Counted from the first letter of the stretch, positions 19,670 through 31,426 are shown. The stretch is DNA of 64,000 bases from Argyresthia goedartella (GCA_949825045.1 OX463815.1:15059231-15123230), one strand, 5' to 3'. Made by a program: numbers and translations. The notes: generated by a model from the letters alone, not told the origin.

Positions 19670-22200
19670 GAGCACCTCTTACGTAACATTACCTATTGAG
19701 TTTGATGGTCTCACTCTTGAAGTTGATTTATTTATTGTGGCTCCCGAGTTCATGAACACTCCAATCATTGTTGGTAAGGATATGCTGAATAAGGAAGGCG
19801 TTCGGTACGTGCGCACGCGTGACTCCCAGACGCTCAAGAGGAAATCTGTCCAACCCAGTAATCTAGTGATGACCGTTCAGTCTGCTCCAACGATTCCGAT
19901 CAATACATCTCTGGTCGATAATGAGTTACAACAGCTGCTTACAATAATAAATGAATTTAAACAGAACTTCATATCTGGCACTGCGGTTAGCACTGTCAAT
20001 ACGGGCAGCGTGACGATCAGACTGAACGGCAATACTCCGGTCTATTACCGACCATACCGGCTATCGCACTATGAGACACTACGCGTTCGCGAGATAATAA
20101 CAGATTTATTGGAATAGCAGATCATTCAAGAGTCGGAGTCCGAGTATGCGAGTCCTATCCTTCTTGTAAAGAAAAAAGATGGTGCAGACCGTATGTGCGT
20201 GGACTACCGAAAGTTGAATGACCTGACGGTCAAGGATCGATTTCCTTTACCGCATCGACGACCATATTGACCGATTAGGCCAAAACAAATATTTTACCAG
20301 CCTTGATATGGCCATTGGCTTTCACCAGATTCCGATGGAAAAGGATTCTGTTCCTCTCACTGGCTTCGTCACGACCGAGGGCTATTATGAATATTTGAAA
20401 ATGCCCTACGGCCTGACGAATGGTCTGGTTATATATCAGCGTGTAATCACAAAAACTCTTCGGAAGTTTATTGAATCTGGTGATATCCTCGTCTATATCG
20501 ATGACGTTTTAATCCTAAGTAGGACTGTAGACCAGGGGTTTGTTCTACTGCGCAATGTGCTCACGACTTTGACAGATGCTGGATTCTCCATTCACTTGAA
20601 AAAGTGTTCCTTTCTCGCGACGGAAATCGAGTACCTAGGACGCAGCATTAGTCAAGGTCAGGTACGGCTGACTCATGACAAGGTAAAGGCCTTGACTGAT
20701 TCTGCGGAACCGCAAAACGTGAAACTAGTCCGCCGGTTTATGGGCTTGGCCAGTTACTTCCGCCGGTATGTACCTGGCTTTGCTCATAAGACTGCTAGCA
20801 TCGCGGCTTTGACGCGGAAAGGCGTTGAGTTCAAATGTGGACCGGAGCAGCAGGCTGCTCGAAAGGAAATCATTGATTGCTTGACCAGCGAACCTGTACT
20901 TGCAATCTATGATCCTTCCTTACCTATTGAGGTCCACACAGATGCCAGCTCCGTCGGCCATGGGGCTGTGCTCATGCAGGTGCACGAGGGTGGACACAAA
21001 AGAGTGGTAGCTTACTTTAGCAGGTTGACACAGGGGTGCGAGAGTAGGTACCATTCGTACGAGCTCGAGACCCTCGCCGTAGTTAGAGCCCTGCAGCACT
21101 TCAGACACTATCTTGTGGGTGTACACTTCACCGTAGTCACTGACTGCAATGCGATGAAACTAACAAAGAGTAAGAAGGACTTGCTCCCTCGCGTGGCTCG
21201 GTGGTGGGTGTACCTACAAGATTTTGATTTTGATCTCGATTACCGTAAAGGTACGCTCATGGCGCACGCCGTCTATCTGAGTCGGAATCCTGTGAATGTG
21301 TGTACGGTCGAGAAGCCACAAAACTGGGCACAGATAGCACAGGCTGCCGATGAGGAGTCTCGATCGCTTATCCAGAAGTTGTCTGACGGGCAATTAGACG
21401 CCAGTCGTTATGTTGTCAAAAATGACCTCCTATACGTAAAGTACTCTCCCACTGGGGAACCTTCTCGCCTCCTTTGTTTTATCCCTAAAGGACACAGGCT
21501 TAGTTTTTTGCGCGTATGCCATGATGAGCATGAACATCAAGGGGTGGACAAGACAGTTGAGTTGATCCTTAAACATTTCTGGTTTCCGGGGTTAAGGGGT
21601 TTTGTTCAAAAATATGTCGCGCACTGCATTGTGTGCATCTCTCACAAGAAAGTCCCTCGTGCTCCATTGCAGCCCATTCACTTATGGGAAAAACCCGACG
21701 TCCCATTTGAGACCATTCATATGGACCTACTTTGGCCCCTCCCAGATACTGATGGTTACCGGTACATCCTCATCGTAATTGATGCATTTTCGAAGTACTG
21801 TTTTCTTTATCCTATGCACAGACAAGACGCGAATGAGTTGAAACGGCTCTTCACTACTACGATCTCATTATTCGGAGCCCCTAGGCTAATTGTCGCCGAC
21901 AAAGGCCGCGTGTTTCAAAGTGCTGATTTTCTTGACTGGGTCAAATCCATGGGTTGTAATACACACCTGATCACGCCGGAGATGCATCAGTCCAATGGCC
22001 AAGTTGAGCGCTATTGTCGGACGGTGCTGAACATGGTGCGTATAGAATGCAATCATCGACAACAAAGGTGGCCCAACATCATATGGAAGCTTCATATGGT
22101 GCTCAACATTACCAAGCACAAAACCACCCAATACTCAGCACTCAATCTGTTGGCCGGCATCGACGCTGTGACGCCCCTTATCCGTAGTCTGATAACGTGA
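19670..22200 (+). pseudogene. pol of the Gypsy element (PR-RT-RNaseH-integrase)
   Basis: The protease part is only the C-terminal half (NTPIIVGKDML flap region); the catalytic DTG is not visible. RT begins near 19990, carries [10 protein letters not shown] and CVDYRKLND, stops at TAG 20115-20117, shifts frame near 20252, then reads on to YIDDVLILS. RNase H follows (HTDASSVGHGAVL), then the integrase HHCC finger (CHDEHEHQG...CIVC) and a DDE core (HMDLLWPL, VADKGRVF, NGQVERY). Residues are mostly family-like, but MAHAVYLSR replaces the usual MAH-DYLSR. Confidence 0.85.
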
Positions 22201-22201
22201 T

Positions 22202-22591
22202 GTGGCACTGGAGGGTTCCAGCCCAAATCGAGAGTCCCTGCGTGAGATGAGCAGGCAGAGAGCGTCTGAGCGACTCAAGCGGAACCAAAGTAATCAAGAC
22301 ACCCGTGTGAATCAGGGGAGGAAACCGCCCCGCGGTTTTGAACTAAATTTCTTAGTCTTTGTCAGGAAGCAAGCTCAGTCGACCGGGAAGCTGGACTCCG
22401 GCATGCGTGGCCCTTATCGCGTAGTAAAGATGCTACCACATGGGCGCTACGAGTTGCAACTTGTGGCCGGCTCGTACGGGAAGTCTACCAAGGCTGCGGC
22501 AGAGTACATGATTCCGTGGCACGGGGAGTGGACTCCTGAAGTGTGCGCCGCTTATTTCGATGGTGAGTGGTCGTCAGGAGACAAGTTATGA
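22202..22591 (+). pseudogene. Integrase C-terminal part of the Gypsy element, out of frame
   Basis: It is open in a different frame from the preceding pol by one base near 22190. It is basic (RASERLKRNQ) and has the GPYRVVKMLPHGRYEL fold typical of Gypsy integrase C-termini. It ends with an acidic Trp-rich tail. Confidence 0.75.
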
Positions 22592-22599
22592 AATGTGTG

Positions 22600-22865
22600 T
22601 GTTCTGTTCAGCATTGTTGCGAACTGCTTATCAGATGTGCCGTCAAAAGACATTGTTTCGAACTGTCTTTTGGATGTGCGGTATTTGTGTTGACCGTTCG
22701 GTAGGAATGTTGTGAACTGTCTATCAAATGAGTGTGTTCTGTTGCATTGTTGCGAACTGCTTATCAGATGTGCCGTCTGGGGGACATGTTGCGAACTGTC
22801 TCTCAGACACATTTTATTGTCTTGGTATGTCTGTTGAGCATTGTTGCGAACTGCTTAACAGAGAT
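22600..22865 (+). repeat. Imperfect tandem repeat in the Gypsy 3' untranslated region
   Basis: The block TTGCGAACTGCTTATCAGAT and shorter versions (TTGTTGCGAACTG, GTTGCGAACTGTCTCTCAG) recur about six times. The units are uneven in length. Confidence 0.7.
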
Positions 22866-23183
22866 ATCTATGACTCAACCACGCAATAACCACGCAATTG
22901 TATTAAAATGACAAGCGTGGCTGTTTACTTTTAATGTTATTTGTTTCTGTAATTAGATGCAGACATAGACAACACGGAGACGTCTTCTTCACTCCCCAAC
23001 TCGCTGCAAGATGTAGCGGGCCCATCAACAAGCAGAAGCGACTGCGCCGTGCCAGAAGCTGAGCTGACAGCTGCCCATAGCCAGCCTGTGGAAGAGCCCG
23101 GACTTGGACTTTCCATGCCACTGCTGGAGACTTATGAAGATCAGCTGAATGGGAGCCCGACGGACTCCTGTCAGGAGAGGCCG

Positions 23184-23510
23184 TGTTAGAGTAGCTGTGT
23201 GGGAAAAATACCAGTTGGTGCCAGACAGTATAAAAGGCGGTGCGCGCCACGCGCACGCCCCTATTATGTTCCGGACCGCTGCTGGTGTAAGACCCATCCA
23301 TTTGTCTCTGTTTGTGTTCGAGTGTCTTTGTTTGTCAGGTTGATTTCTCATCTGTTTGAGTGTTTTAATTGTCAGGTTGATTTCTTATCATTCGTGTAGA
23401 AGTGTTTTTACCGTTTGTTTGTGAAATAGTTTCTTTTGTTGATAAAGGTAATAAAGATTTTGTTACTTTGTAACACTCTTTTTTTAAGTAGTTTCGCTCG
23501 AATCTGCTAA
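23184..23510 (+). repeat. 3' LTR of the Gypsy element
   Basis: It starts TGTTAGAG after GAGAGGCCG and has TATAAAAGG and GTAATAAAG. Near its end it carries about 20 extra bases (TACTTTGTAACACTC) absent from the 5' LTR. Confidence 0.75.
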
Positions 23511-23560
23511 TAATATATATAAAGTAGTATACTATGGTTTGATGTGTGTATAAGTACATA

Positions 23561-24342
23561 GTCGGTCCATAAGTTCTGTCACAAATATTTTGCCGCATAG
23601 TAAATAATACCAAGTTTTATTTTATTTAATACTATATATGGTTTGATAGCTCATTAAATACTGATAAATTAGAACGATTATTGGATTTAAATGCTTAAAG
23701 CCATATTACACAAATGCTAGTTTCTTCAGAGATTTTGCACTTTTTTACCCAATCAAAAATACGGACGTGATTCACTTTATCTTTTTTCCATGACTCTTAA
23801 AACCTTTCAAACTTACGTGAGATTTTAGTCAGAACCCTCCCTGAACCCGTTACCTTCATTTTGAAGCATAAGATAACTAAGTCTGGGTAAAACTAATTTT
23901 CATATTCACATTTTACGTAGTGTACTTGTTGCCCTCAAGATCATTTTTATACGTTTTTCTGAAAACGTAAAAAGTACGTAAAGTTCTCTTTGGGAGCAGT
24001 TGGAACTGAAAGCTAACAGAAAATCAAATGCTAGTTGATAAGCATGGTCTAAAATCGAGGTTTCAGAATAAATAAAAAAAACCTTGTTGGTTATCTGGAA
24101 CACTGTTTTTTTATTAAATTTGTGGTAAGTGGTATTTTTGTCAGTTGCGGCGTGTTTTGGGTTCGCGATTGTCTCAAGTTATAAGGTTTTTTTTTTCATA
24201 TTGCGATAATCGTACAAAATGTATTGTATTGCAATTTGATTCGTATAAAATAAGCTTTTTAATCATGTATAATACGAATAAGAAAAAGTTTTTTGCTGAG
24301 TTTTATCTATCAAAAACCTTGTGACAGAACTTAAGGACCGAC
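23561..24342. mobile_element. Non-autonomous mariner-type MITE, 782 bp
   Basis: Ends are inverted: GTCGGTCCATAAGTTCTGTC on the left and its near reverse complement on the right (1 mismatch in about 24), each flanked by TA. The inside has no transposase frame. The inner TIR block is nearly the same as that of the mariner at 56663-57936 (GGTCATAAGTTCTGTCACA). Confidence 0.85.
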
Positions 24343-24512
24343 TAAGTATATCTGTATGTGTTTCTCTTTAAACGTTTACTTATTTTTCTTGGCGAAATTG
24401 GTCCTTGATTTTGTCAAGAAATAACTCTTTAGAGGCAACACAAAGATCAATTTCATCAAAATTTTTGCTATAGGCACTTGGTAATCGAGTGAACACTGTA
24501 TTTTGACGATAA

Positions 24513-27030
24513 TTAGTTAAGTGAGATTTTACATGTAAAAGGGGAGTGAGTATGCCTTGTGTGCCGCCTCGGTACTCTACAATGAATTAGTTCTACAAGA
24601 TTTGGAAAGTCAAGGAGACCGCGGATCACATCATAAAACAGACCCATATCAACACCTGTCGATGTTTTGCAAGAGTAAGTAGATTGTAAGTACGGCAAGG
24701 TCTTCATAAGAGGCTTCAGAGCGGACATTTTTAAATTTGTAATGTGTTGCACGATTTTTTTGTATGCTCTCTATGCGTCTGTAATATGTGATATACCGCG
24801 GAGACCAAATAGTACTGGCATATTCTAAAATGCTCCTGACATATGCATAATATATAACCATTAAGCTAAAGGGATTAGAGAAGGGTTTACAGGAGCGTAT
24901 CAGGAATCCGAGGTTAATAATACCTTGGACACCTTTTACACACATTGATCTAGCCCCAAACTAGGATTCCCTGTATCTTGGGTACTAGACAACGATATAT
25001 ATACTTATATAGAGAAATATTATACTTAGATAGATAAACAACCATGACTAGGGTACAAACATTCGTTCTCATCAAACAAACATTTGCCCCCACCGGGACT
25101 CGAACCCGGGACCCTTGGTTTCGTAGGCAGCGTCACTACCGACTCGGCCATTCGGGTCGTCGGGTACGATAGACCCTACCAATAATGTTATCTATGTGAT
25201 CGGACATAAGCATTTTTCTATCAAAATAGAAACCCAAGTCGCACACGGTCTTGGTCCTCTCGATAACAACGCCACTGAAATGATACTGGAATGAGGTTTC
25301 TTTTTTCGGGTAAAGCTTATGCATTGACACTTACTGATGCTGACCGCAATTCTGTTTTCATTAGCATAGTTAAATAGGTTATTAAGAGCATGCTGCAATA
25401 GCTCACAGTCAGCAGCAGCATGCACGCGCATGAATACTTTTTATCATCCGCATACAGTAAGTGTTTTTCCTTTTGATGTCATTGTGAATATCGAATATAG
25501 ACGCGTTATAAAAGAGAGGGCCGAGGTGCGAGCCCTAGGGAACTCCAGAAGGGATGGTGATAAAGTCCGATCTATAAATACCGGGGACAACCGCTTGGGA
25601 ACGTTTGGTTTATTATTTGTATACCGAGACAAACTTGTTTGCGGAGAAGGATGTTGTGATCAACACGGTCGAAAACTTTTTCAAAATCCGTGTAGACAAC
25701 ATCCACTTGTCCTCCATTTTCATTTCGCAGAGCACATAATTAGAGAACAACGCGAGATTAGATGTGGTGGACCGCCCACGGAGGAAACCAATTTGAGATT
25801 GCAGTATGCCTCTAGTAATAATGGGAGATATTTGGTTGTTTAACAGTTTTTCGAATAATTAACTCATTGTATTTAGGATAGAGATCCCGCGGTAATGAAA
25901 TGACCAGAGAATCAGACCCCTTTTTATGTTTGGACACAATTTGAGCTTGTTTCCATATTGTGGGAAAGATACATTCTTTTAGTGATCTATGGAATAGTAA
26001 TGTAATTGGTAATCAGAGGCTGGGGGCACACGATGACAGAAATATTGGAGAAATTCTGACACAGCCTCGGCTTTTTTTTATCTACCGATTTCAGTGATTT
26101 TAATACTATGTCTTCTGAAACATGGATATGAGATAAGAAGTCATTGCTAGAGTATGTGTCAGCGTATGAGAGAGGAATAGGGCTGGTGGTACCACCTAAA
26201 ACCTGAAAAACACTCTAAAAGAATTCACTAACGCTGAACAAACCTCTGAACCCTCAGTGTACCGTATTTTTTGGATAGTTGGAGCCGGCTCGTTTTGTTT
26301 TAATATATTTCCAGAAATACCTCGGGCAGAATTTGATAAGGCTTTCAGAAATATTTATAAATCAATTAAAACAATGTTGTCTTACCCTATCTTCCATTTT
26401 CCTTAGAAGGTGAAATTCATCCTGGTCTCTTTTTTTTATTTTTTTATCTTTTCCATTTTTATTTACCTTTAGTTTTTCACTTATTATTTCTAGTAAGGCC
26501 GAGTTGTATCAGAATGGATAAGAAGTGTTTTTAAATTTTTTTGAATTGGGGACAAATAACGAAACACATAGTTGTAATTTATCATAAAATATTTTATGAG
26601 CATTGTCAACTGTATCACATATCAATAGATCGTTCCAATCAATAGATTTTGAATATTCGTTAATCTTATTACAGTCACATTTATAAAAGTTAAAATGGGG
26701 TAGTATATTTTCTTTGAGCGGGGTAATTCGAAGATTTAATATAGCTTTGCCCAAGGCTATTTCTAGTAAGGCCGAGTTGTATCAGAATGGATAAGAAGTG
26801 TTTTTAGATTTTTTTGAATTGGGGACAAATAACGAAACACATAGTTGTAATTTATCATAAGATATTTTATGAGCATTGTCAACTGTATCACATATCAATA
26901 GATCGTTCCAATCAATAGATTTTGAATATTCGTTAATCTTATTATAGTCACATTTATAAAAGTTAAAATGGGGTAGTATATTTTCTTTGAGCGGGGTAAT
27001 TCGAAGATTTAATATAGCTTTGCCCAAGGC
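24513..27030 (-). pseudogene. Decayed non-LTR retrotransposon ORF2
   Basis: On the minus strand, from right to left: the linker after the endonuclease (INEYSKSIDWNDLLICDTVD, doubled), RT fingers, GFLRGRSTTSNLALF, a GVP.GSHLGPLFY remnant, then thumb and C-terminal pieces (YYRRIESIQKNRATHYKFK). Many stops and shifts. It is interrupted by a SINE at 24915-25162. Confidence 0.75.
24915..25162 (-). mobile_element. tRNA-derived SINE, family 1, copy 2
   Basis: It has the same head, body and TTATTA tail as 9912-10170, with perfect A and B boxes (TGGCCGAGTCGG; GGTTCGAGTCC). It sits inside the decayed LINE, so it is younger than the LINE. Confidence 0.85.
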
Positions 27031-27032
27031 GG
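26487..27032 (-). repeat. 273-bp tandem duplication within the LINE remnant
   Basis: Two copies (26487-26759 and 26760-27032) begin TTCTAGTAAGGCCGAGTTGT and differ at only about five bases. Each encodes the same 81 residues with Cys/Tyr, Phe/Ser and Phe/Ser changes. The duplication is therefore much younger than the decay of the surrounding LINE. Confidence 0.9.
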
Positions 27033-27720
27033 GATGATAAGCGTCCTCTTTAACTACAATTTGTAAGCCACGTGATGACGTAATGGGTAAATTACTGAAA
27101 CATAAATCAAGTGTGCATTTTTTAGAGTTTTTAATTAAATTATGTTGATTCAGGCCCAGATAAGACTATTATTATTAAAACACTATTGCACGAAACAAAT
27201 TTTAGCATTTAAGTTTTGATTAAACTAATTTAATCACGAGAATCACGATTTTCTGTTGCACGAAACCTCAAATCAAAATATTTAAGCATAACTTTAATTT
27301 TTAATAAAAACCTGTCAAACTCATGATTATCTTCGAAATTACGTTGTTCAAACGATATTTTATCTTCGCGACTCATTTGACAATTTTTAACTTAAAATTT
27401 AAGTTCTAATAATCCTGTACGCAACCCGTTTAAGTGGGAAGATGGCGGACTGTGTAACAGCTGTTTTTGGACATGTCTATAATTCCTACCCTAGAAATAA
27501 CCTAAAAATCATTTGTAGAGCTGAAAAATTCGAATTCTCTAGGCGGAAAGTTGTTGATATTGTTGGTAATATCAGTTAGTAATACCTGTTGGACACGCAA
27601 CGCAGTAAATTTGATAAAGGTAAGTAATGCACCAGTATTGGTTTTTGGCCCCAGCTGCAAGTTTATCCCCTGAAATATTATTCTTCACATTAGGTGCATA
27701 CCTAATTAACTTTGCCTTGA
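27033..27720. other. Left flank of the Harbinger fragment
   Basis: AT-rich. TTGCACGAAAC occurs twice (near 27186 and 27258), which could mark an older element border. A pyrimidine-rich stretch ending TTGATTGCAG at 27717-27726 looks like a splice acceptor for the following frame. No gene is seen otherwise. Confidence 0.4.
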
Positions 27721-27729
27721 TTGCAGAAC

Positions 27730-28345
27730 ATGTCGGATATCTCATTGTCTTCGCTATCTTCAGATGAAGAGCGAAGACCAAGGACTTATGATAGAGAAGA
27801 TCTCTTCAACAAATATGATGAACATGAGTTTATGGAACGGTTTCGGTTCTCAAAAGCTGCTGTCCAAGAAATACTGTCGAGGATAAAGCATAACCTTTCT
27901 CCGTCAACTGATACATCAAAATCAATTGATGCAATGACGCAGATGTTAGTAATGCTGAGGTTCTATGCAACAAGCACATTTCAGCAGTTGTTGGGGGACA
28001 CAATTAAAGCAAACAAATCAATTATTTGTAGCATAATCCAAATGGTAACTGTGGAGTTATGTAACTGGCTGATACATTTATAAAAATGCCTTCTGATGTA
28101 GAAATTTGTCATTCACCATATTAAATGTGATAATGGCAACAGCTGTACTGCATAACATTGCAATAGAGTTAAGGGATGAACAGCCATCACAAGGGTTTAA
28201 CATGGATTTTGATGTGGACGCATCTACAATTGATGATGCTTTCCGGCAAGGCGAGGATACTTCTGTCAGAACCGCTAGTAGGCCGCAACTAGGCCGTGAA
28301 CATTTTGGTAAAATAGACTCAAGTTTGAGTCTTGTAGCCATTCTA
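27730..28345 (+). pseudogene. PIF/Harbinger (HARBI1-like) transposase with the catalytic core deleted
   Basis: The N-terminal 118 codons from ATG 27730 match the family start (YDEHEFMERFRFSKAAVQEI, MLVMLRFYATSTFQQLLGD). They run straight into the C-terminal block MATAVLHNIAIELRDEQP at 28130. About 200 residues holding the DDE catalytic triad are missing between them. So the copy cannot cut DNA. The terminal repeats of the element were not identified. Confidence 0.8.
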
Positions 28346-28689
28346 ATTTGATTTACAACAATCTGTTTTACATAAAGGAGATATGCGGAGTAATTAATTG
28401 TATTCAGTGCGAACAGCAAGTAACAAATGCCCATAGTATTGTTAGATATTTTTGTTGTTATAGTTACGTATTCGAATAGAGGATTTATGTGAGTGAGTGA
28501 GGTGTGTATGTGTGATATGTATGGTAGTAGTACAGTTATGTGTAATTCGTGGTGTATAAGTTGTAATTGTAGGTATTTATAATAATGGAACTATAAGAGT
28601 TAGGTAAATCATGTTTCCTCCTCCCTTTGATACAAAAAAAAATAATTTACGAGCCAGTAAACGAGCCAAGCCATTGTGGACTGGTAAAT
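28346..28689. other. Spacer between the Harbinger fragment and LINE ORF1 remnant
   Basis: GTGAGTGAGTGAGGTGTG run, then AT-rich DNA and a short inverted motif (ACGAGCCAG, ACGAGCCAA). Nothing coding. Confidence 0.4.
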
Positions 28690-29460
28690 TATGTTATTTT
28701 CTCTAAATCCTTGTATTCGAGGTTGACTATGGATGAAGAGGTGTCGTTTTCTCGGACGAAGATCTTTTCGTTGCGTACCCATACGTGTTTATAGGAATTC
28801 TGGATATTGTAGTGTTTTGAAGCGGTATTCGTTCACATAAATCCTTCGCCGGTCATCAGAAACAGACAGTCCAATGTCGCGCAGTCCAGTCCAGCTTTCT
28901 TTTTACGCATTGCTGATATTACTGTGTCTTTTATGAGTTGAGTCTTCAACTTCGCAATTATGTTTATCGGAAATTTTGTGATCGGTACTCGTGAGGGAAC
29001 ACCATGTATTGAGATGATGTCTTCAAGTGATAGCTGTACTCCGAGAGTTGCACCGATTGAGATAAGATATTGTGGTAGATTTTCATTTATCTTCTCGGGG
29101 AGGCCCCAGATCTCAAGATTAAATAAACGTTCTCGTTGCTGTTGTATGTTGTGTTCTCTTTGAAGTTCAGAAAGCTGATGTTTGTAGCTAGCGAGTTCTT
29201 GTTATACACTTTTCAGATGAGAAACATCGCTTACTATTGAGCGGGTTTGACCCCGCAGGTCGTCGAATGATTTCGAGTGGAAATCGCAAGATTCCTTTAG
29301 GTCGCAGAAGTCAGATTTCAATTTAGTTTGCTCTTGAGTTAAGTTATCGACTTTAAATGTAACAAGACTTACCTACTTAGTTTTTAATTTCGGTAATGTC
29401 TGATTTCATATTTTGTAAAAAGTCTTCGTTGGTTGACTTAAACTCCTGCAGTAATGACAT
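28690..29460 (-). pseudogene. Antisense LINE ORF1, C-terminal part (split by LINE family A)
   Basis: Read on the minus strand from 29460: MSLLQEFKSTNEDF, a long coiled coil (DNLTQEQTKLKSDFCDLKES), then RLFNLEIWGLPEKINENL and the RNA-binding-like region to about 28690. This is the plan of moth LINE ORF1 proteins. A few stops and shifts. The N-terminal part lies on the other side of the family A insertion at 34717-34893. Confidence 0.7.
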
Positions 29461-29866
29461 CGTACTACATAAAACGGCAAACAGCTGATTTCACTACGTC
29501 CCTAGAAAAATTTATATTTTAATATGATTTAGTGTAATTCTGAGCCCAATTTAGTGTTATTTTAGGATTATAGTGTAATGTTAAGTATTTCTATTGTTTG
29601 CAGTGTGTTTTAGTGACGTTTACTAGTGTCTCGAAACACGTTAAATTTGTGACCGTTGCAGGTTATAAATTTAAAAGTATTTGTTATTTCCGTACACTTT
29701 CATCGCTTTTTGTTACCTTATTCTTAAATTATTATATTTAACAACGTTTAAAATATATTTCATAGCAATTAGTGATGTGCAAACGCTGAAAAACGTTACT
29801 ATTCCACGTAAGTAATTTCGCATTGTTTTGGTGTGCAATTCCTTGATTCTTATCTCAACTGTAACC

Positions 29867-31426
29867 ATGATGACCCGCAGAGCTGCTGCTGTCGCCTCCC
29901 GACAGCAGGAAAATGACAAGCTCAAAGTTACCTTACTAGAATTTAAAAAATCAAAGGAAATGGTCACCGAATTACTCTGTGAAAGGGAGGAAAATGAGAA
30001 AGAGCTATTATCAGTACTTGAAAGTAGAGATAAGCTAAAGAAACAATTATGTGTATTAGAACAAGAATGTAGTGATGTAATTGTTGAGCGGGACAAGCTG
30101 CAGGTCACCGTAGATAGCTTCACTGTATGTAGTGCAGAGTACGAGCAAGCCCTGAAATCGATTGATTCCCTGGAGAAAGCATTGTTCGATGCCCATGAAC
30201 AAATACATGCACTCCAGGAGGAGAAGGAAAACACCGCAGCGTTGCAGACCCAGAGCCTCTACAGTGAAGTCGTAGGGATCAGCCCGCAGCTGGTTACTGT
30301 TGCAACTGGAAGCCTTGATGATGTCATTGATTTAACTAATGACACATTGCCCACATCAAGGTTATTAAGTTGCAGCAATAACAAACTGAAAAAATACATT
30401 AAAATAAATAGGTATATACGGAAAACTCAGAAATTAATAAAACATAATAAATTGTGTACTAAAAACTTAAAAGTAAGCAAGAAAAATGTAAACTTATTAC
30501 ATGATTTGAATATGTGTGTATTAGAATTAGAAAGTACTAAGTTGATGTATGAAACTGACACACAAAACTTACATTTGAAAATCCAAAGCTTAGAGGATTC
30601 ATTGAGATCACTAAACAGTGCATATTTGAACTCTAAGAAAGTTATAAATGAATACTTATTGGCTATGGATGATTTAATTCAAGAAATGAACCATAATTGT
30701 GAGCGGTTTGAGTCGCTGACCAACAACCATACTTGTCGCTGTGAGCAGAAAGGTGGTTGTTTGACAGCGGGCAACTCTCCGGGCTTGTGTGACAGTTTAC
30801 CAACACAAGGTGTTACTGATAATAGTTCTGCCAAGTCTGATATGACCACAACACCTGATATTATAATGTACTGTGATGAGATTGGAAGTGGCATGGGCTC
30901 AGCACTCCACTCATACTCTAAGGGACATAGTGTTATTAGTAATTGCTCACCTTTTAGCACTGTAAATAATATTATAAATCAAATTTTGAATGACAGCACT
31001 ATCACAGCCAGTGCCACACTGATAATTTTCATGGGCAATAGGGGAGATGTGAACAAAAATAATTTAATAAAATTTTATGAAACATTGAATGGTCTTAGTG
31101 TGAAAAAAATTATATTGTTTACATTTCCCTACTGCAACCAATTGACACAAAATGAAAATGTATATAGACATAATATGAATGTAACTATGTACAATTTATG
31201 TACATATAATAATAAGTTTGATATTATTGACACTAACAATTATGTTAGTAATTATTTTACATTACATACATTTTACCTTTCAAATTATTGTAAACGACAA
31301 ATAGCTATGTCACTATTATATTTATATGACATTACAGCCAAAAATTTGGCTTCTAACTCTGCTTTTACTGAGCAGCCTAATATGAATCTGGTATCAGACC
31401 AGAATAACAGGATGCATTTAACTTAG
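29867..31426 (+). CDS. LINE family A ORF1 (coiled coil plus esterase-like domain)
   Basis: 519 codons from the first ATG (ACCATGATG). Residues about 1-130 are charged heptad-like helix (coiled coil). A CRCEQKGGC Cys cluster follows at about residues 290-300. The C-terminal third has a Rossmann-like run LIIFMGNRGDVNKNN, which aligns in place with IIVLGGTNDAN of the family C ORF1, an SGNH-esterase-type block. In family A the Asn-Asp of GxND is lost. Such ORF1s are known for CR1-type LINEs and are thought to help membrane or RNP handling. The frame is intact, unlike its ORF2. Confidence 0.7.
   Translation: MMTRRAAAVASRQQENDKLKVTLLEFKKSKEMVTELLCEREENEKELLSVLESRDKLKKQLCVLEQECSDVIVERDKLQVTVDSFTVCSAEYEQALKSIDSLEKALFDAHEQIHALQEEKENTAALQTQSLYSEVVGISPQLVTVATGSLDDVIDLTNDTLPTSRLLSCSNNKLKKYIKINRYIRKTQKLIKHNKLCTKNLKVSKKNVNLLHDLNMCVLELESTKLMYETDTQNLHLKIQSLEDSLRSLNSAYLNSKKVINEYLLAMDDLIQEMNHNCERFESLTNNHTCRCEQKGGCLTAGNSPGLCDSLPTQGVTDNSSAKSDMTTTPDIIMYCDEIGSGMGSALHSYSKGHSVISNCSPFSTVNNIINQILNDSTITASATLIIFMGNRGDVNKNNLIKFYETLNGLSVKKIILFTFPYCNQLTQNENVYRHNMNVTMYNLCTYNNKFDIIDTNNYVSNYFTLHTFYLSNYCKRQIAMSLLYLYDITAKNLASNSAFTEQPNMNLVSDQNNRMHLT

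Larger units (their letters stand above)
18086..23510 (+). mobile_element. Ty3/Gypsy LTR retrotransposon, defective
   Basis: Two direct LTRs (both start TGTTAGAGTAGCTGTGTGGG) flank a gag-pol interior on the plus strand. Domain order is gag, protease, RT, RNase H, integrase, which is Ty3/Gypsy order. No envelope frame is seen. It cannot move by itself: it has an in-frame TGA in gag, no visible DTG protease site, a TAG before RT and two or more frameshifts in pol. The left flank is ATAT-rich, so a target duplication of ATAT is possible but not provable. Confidence 0.9.

Noticed and set aside
22903..23351. Minus-strand frames of 132 and 108 codons
   Set aside because: They are antisense to the Gypsy 3' region and LTR, without domain support.
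29713..30234. 173-codon Ser-rich minus-strand frame
   Set aside because: Exact antisense of the LINE A ORF1 coiled coil; composition follows from the complement of Glu/Lys codons.
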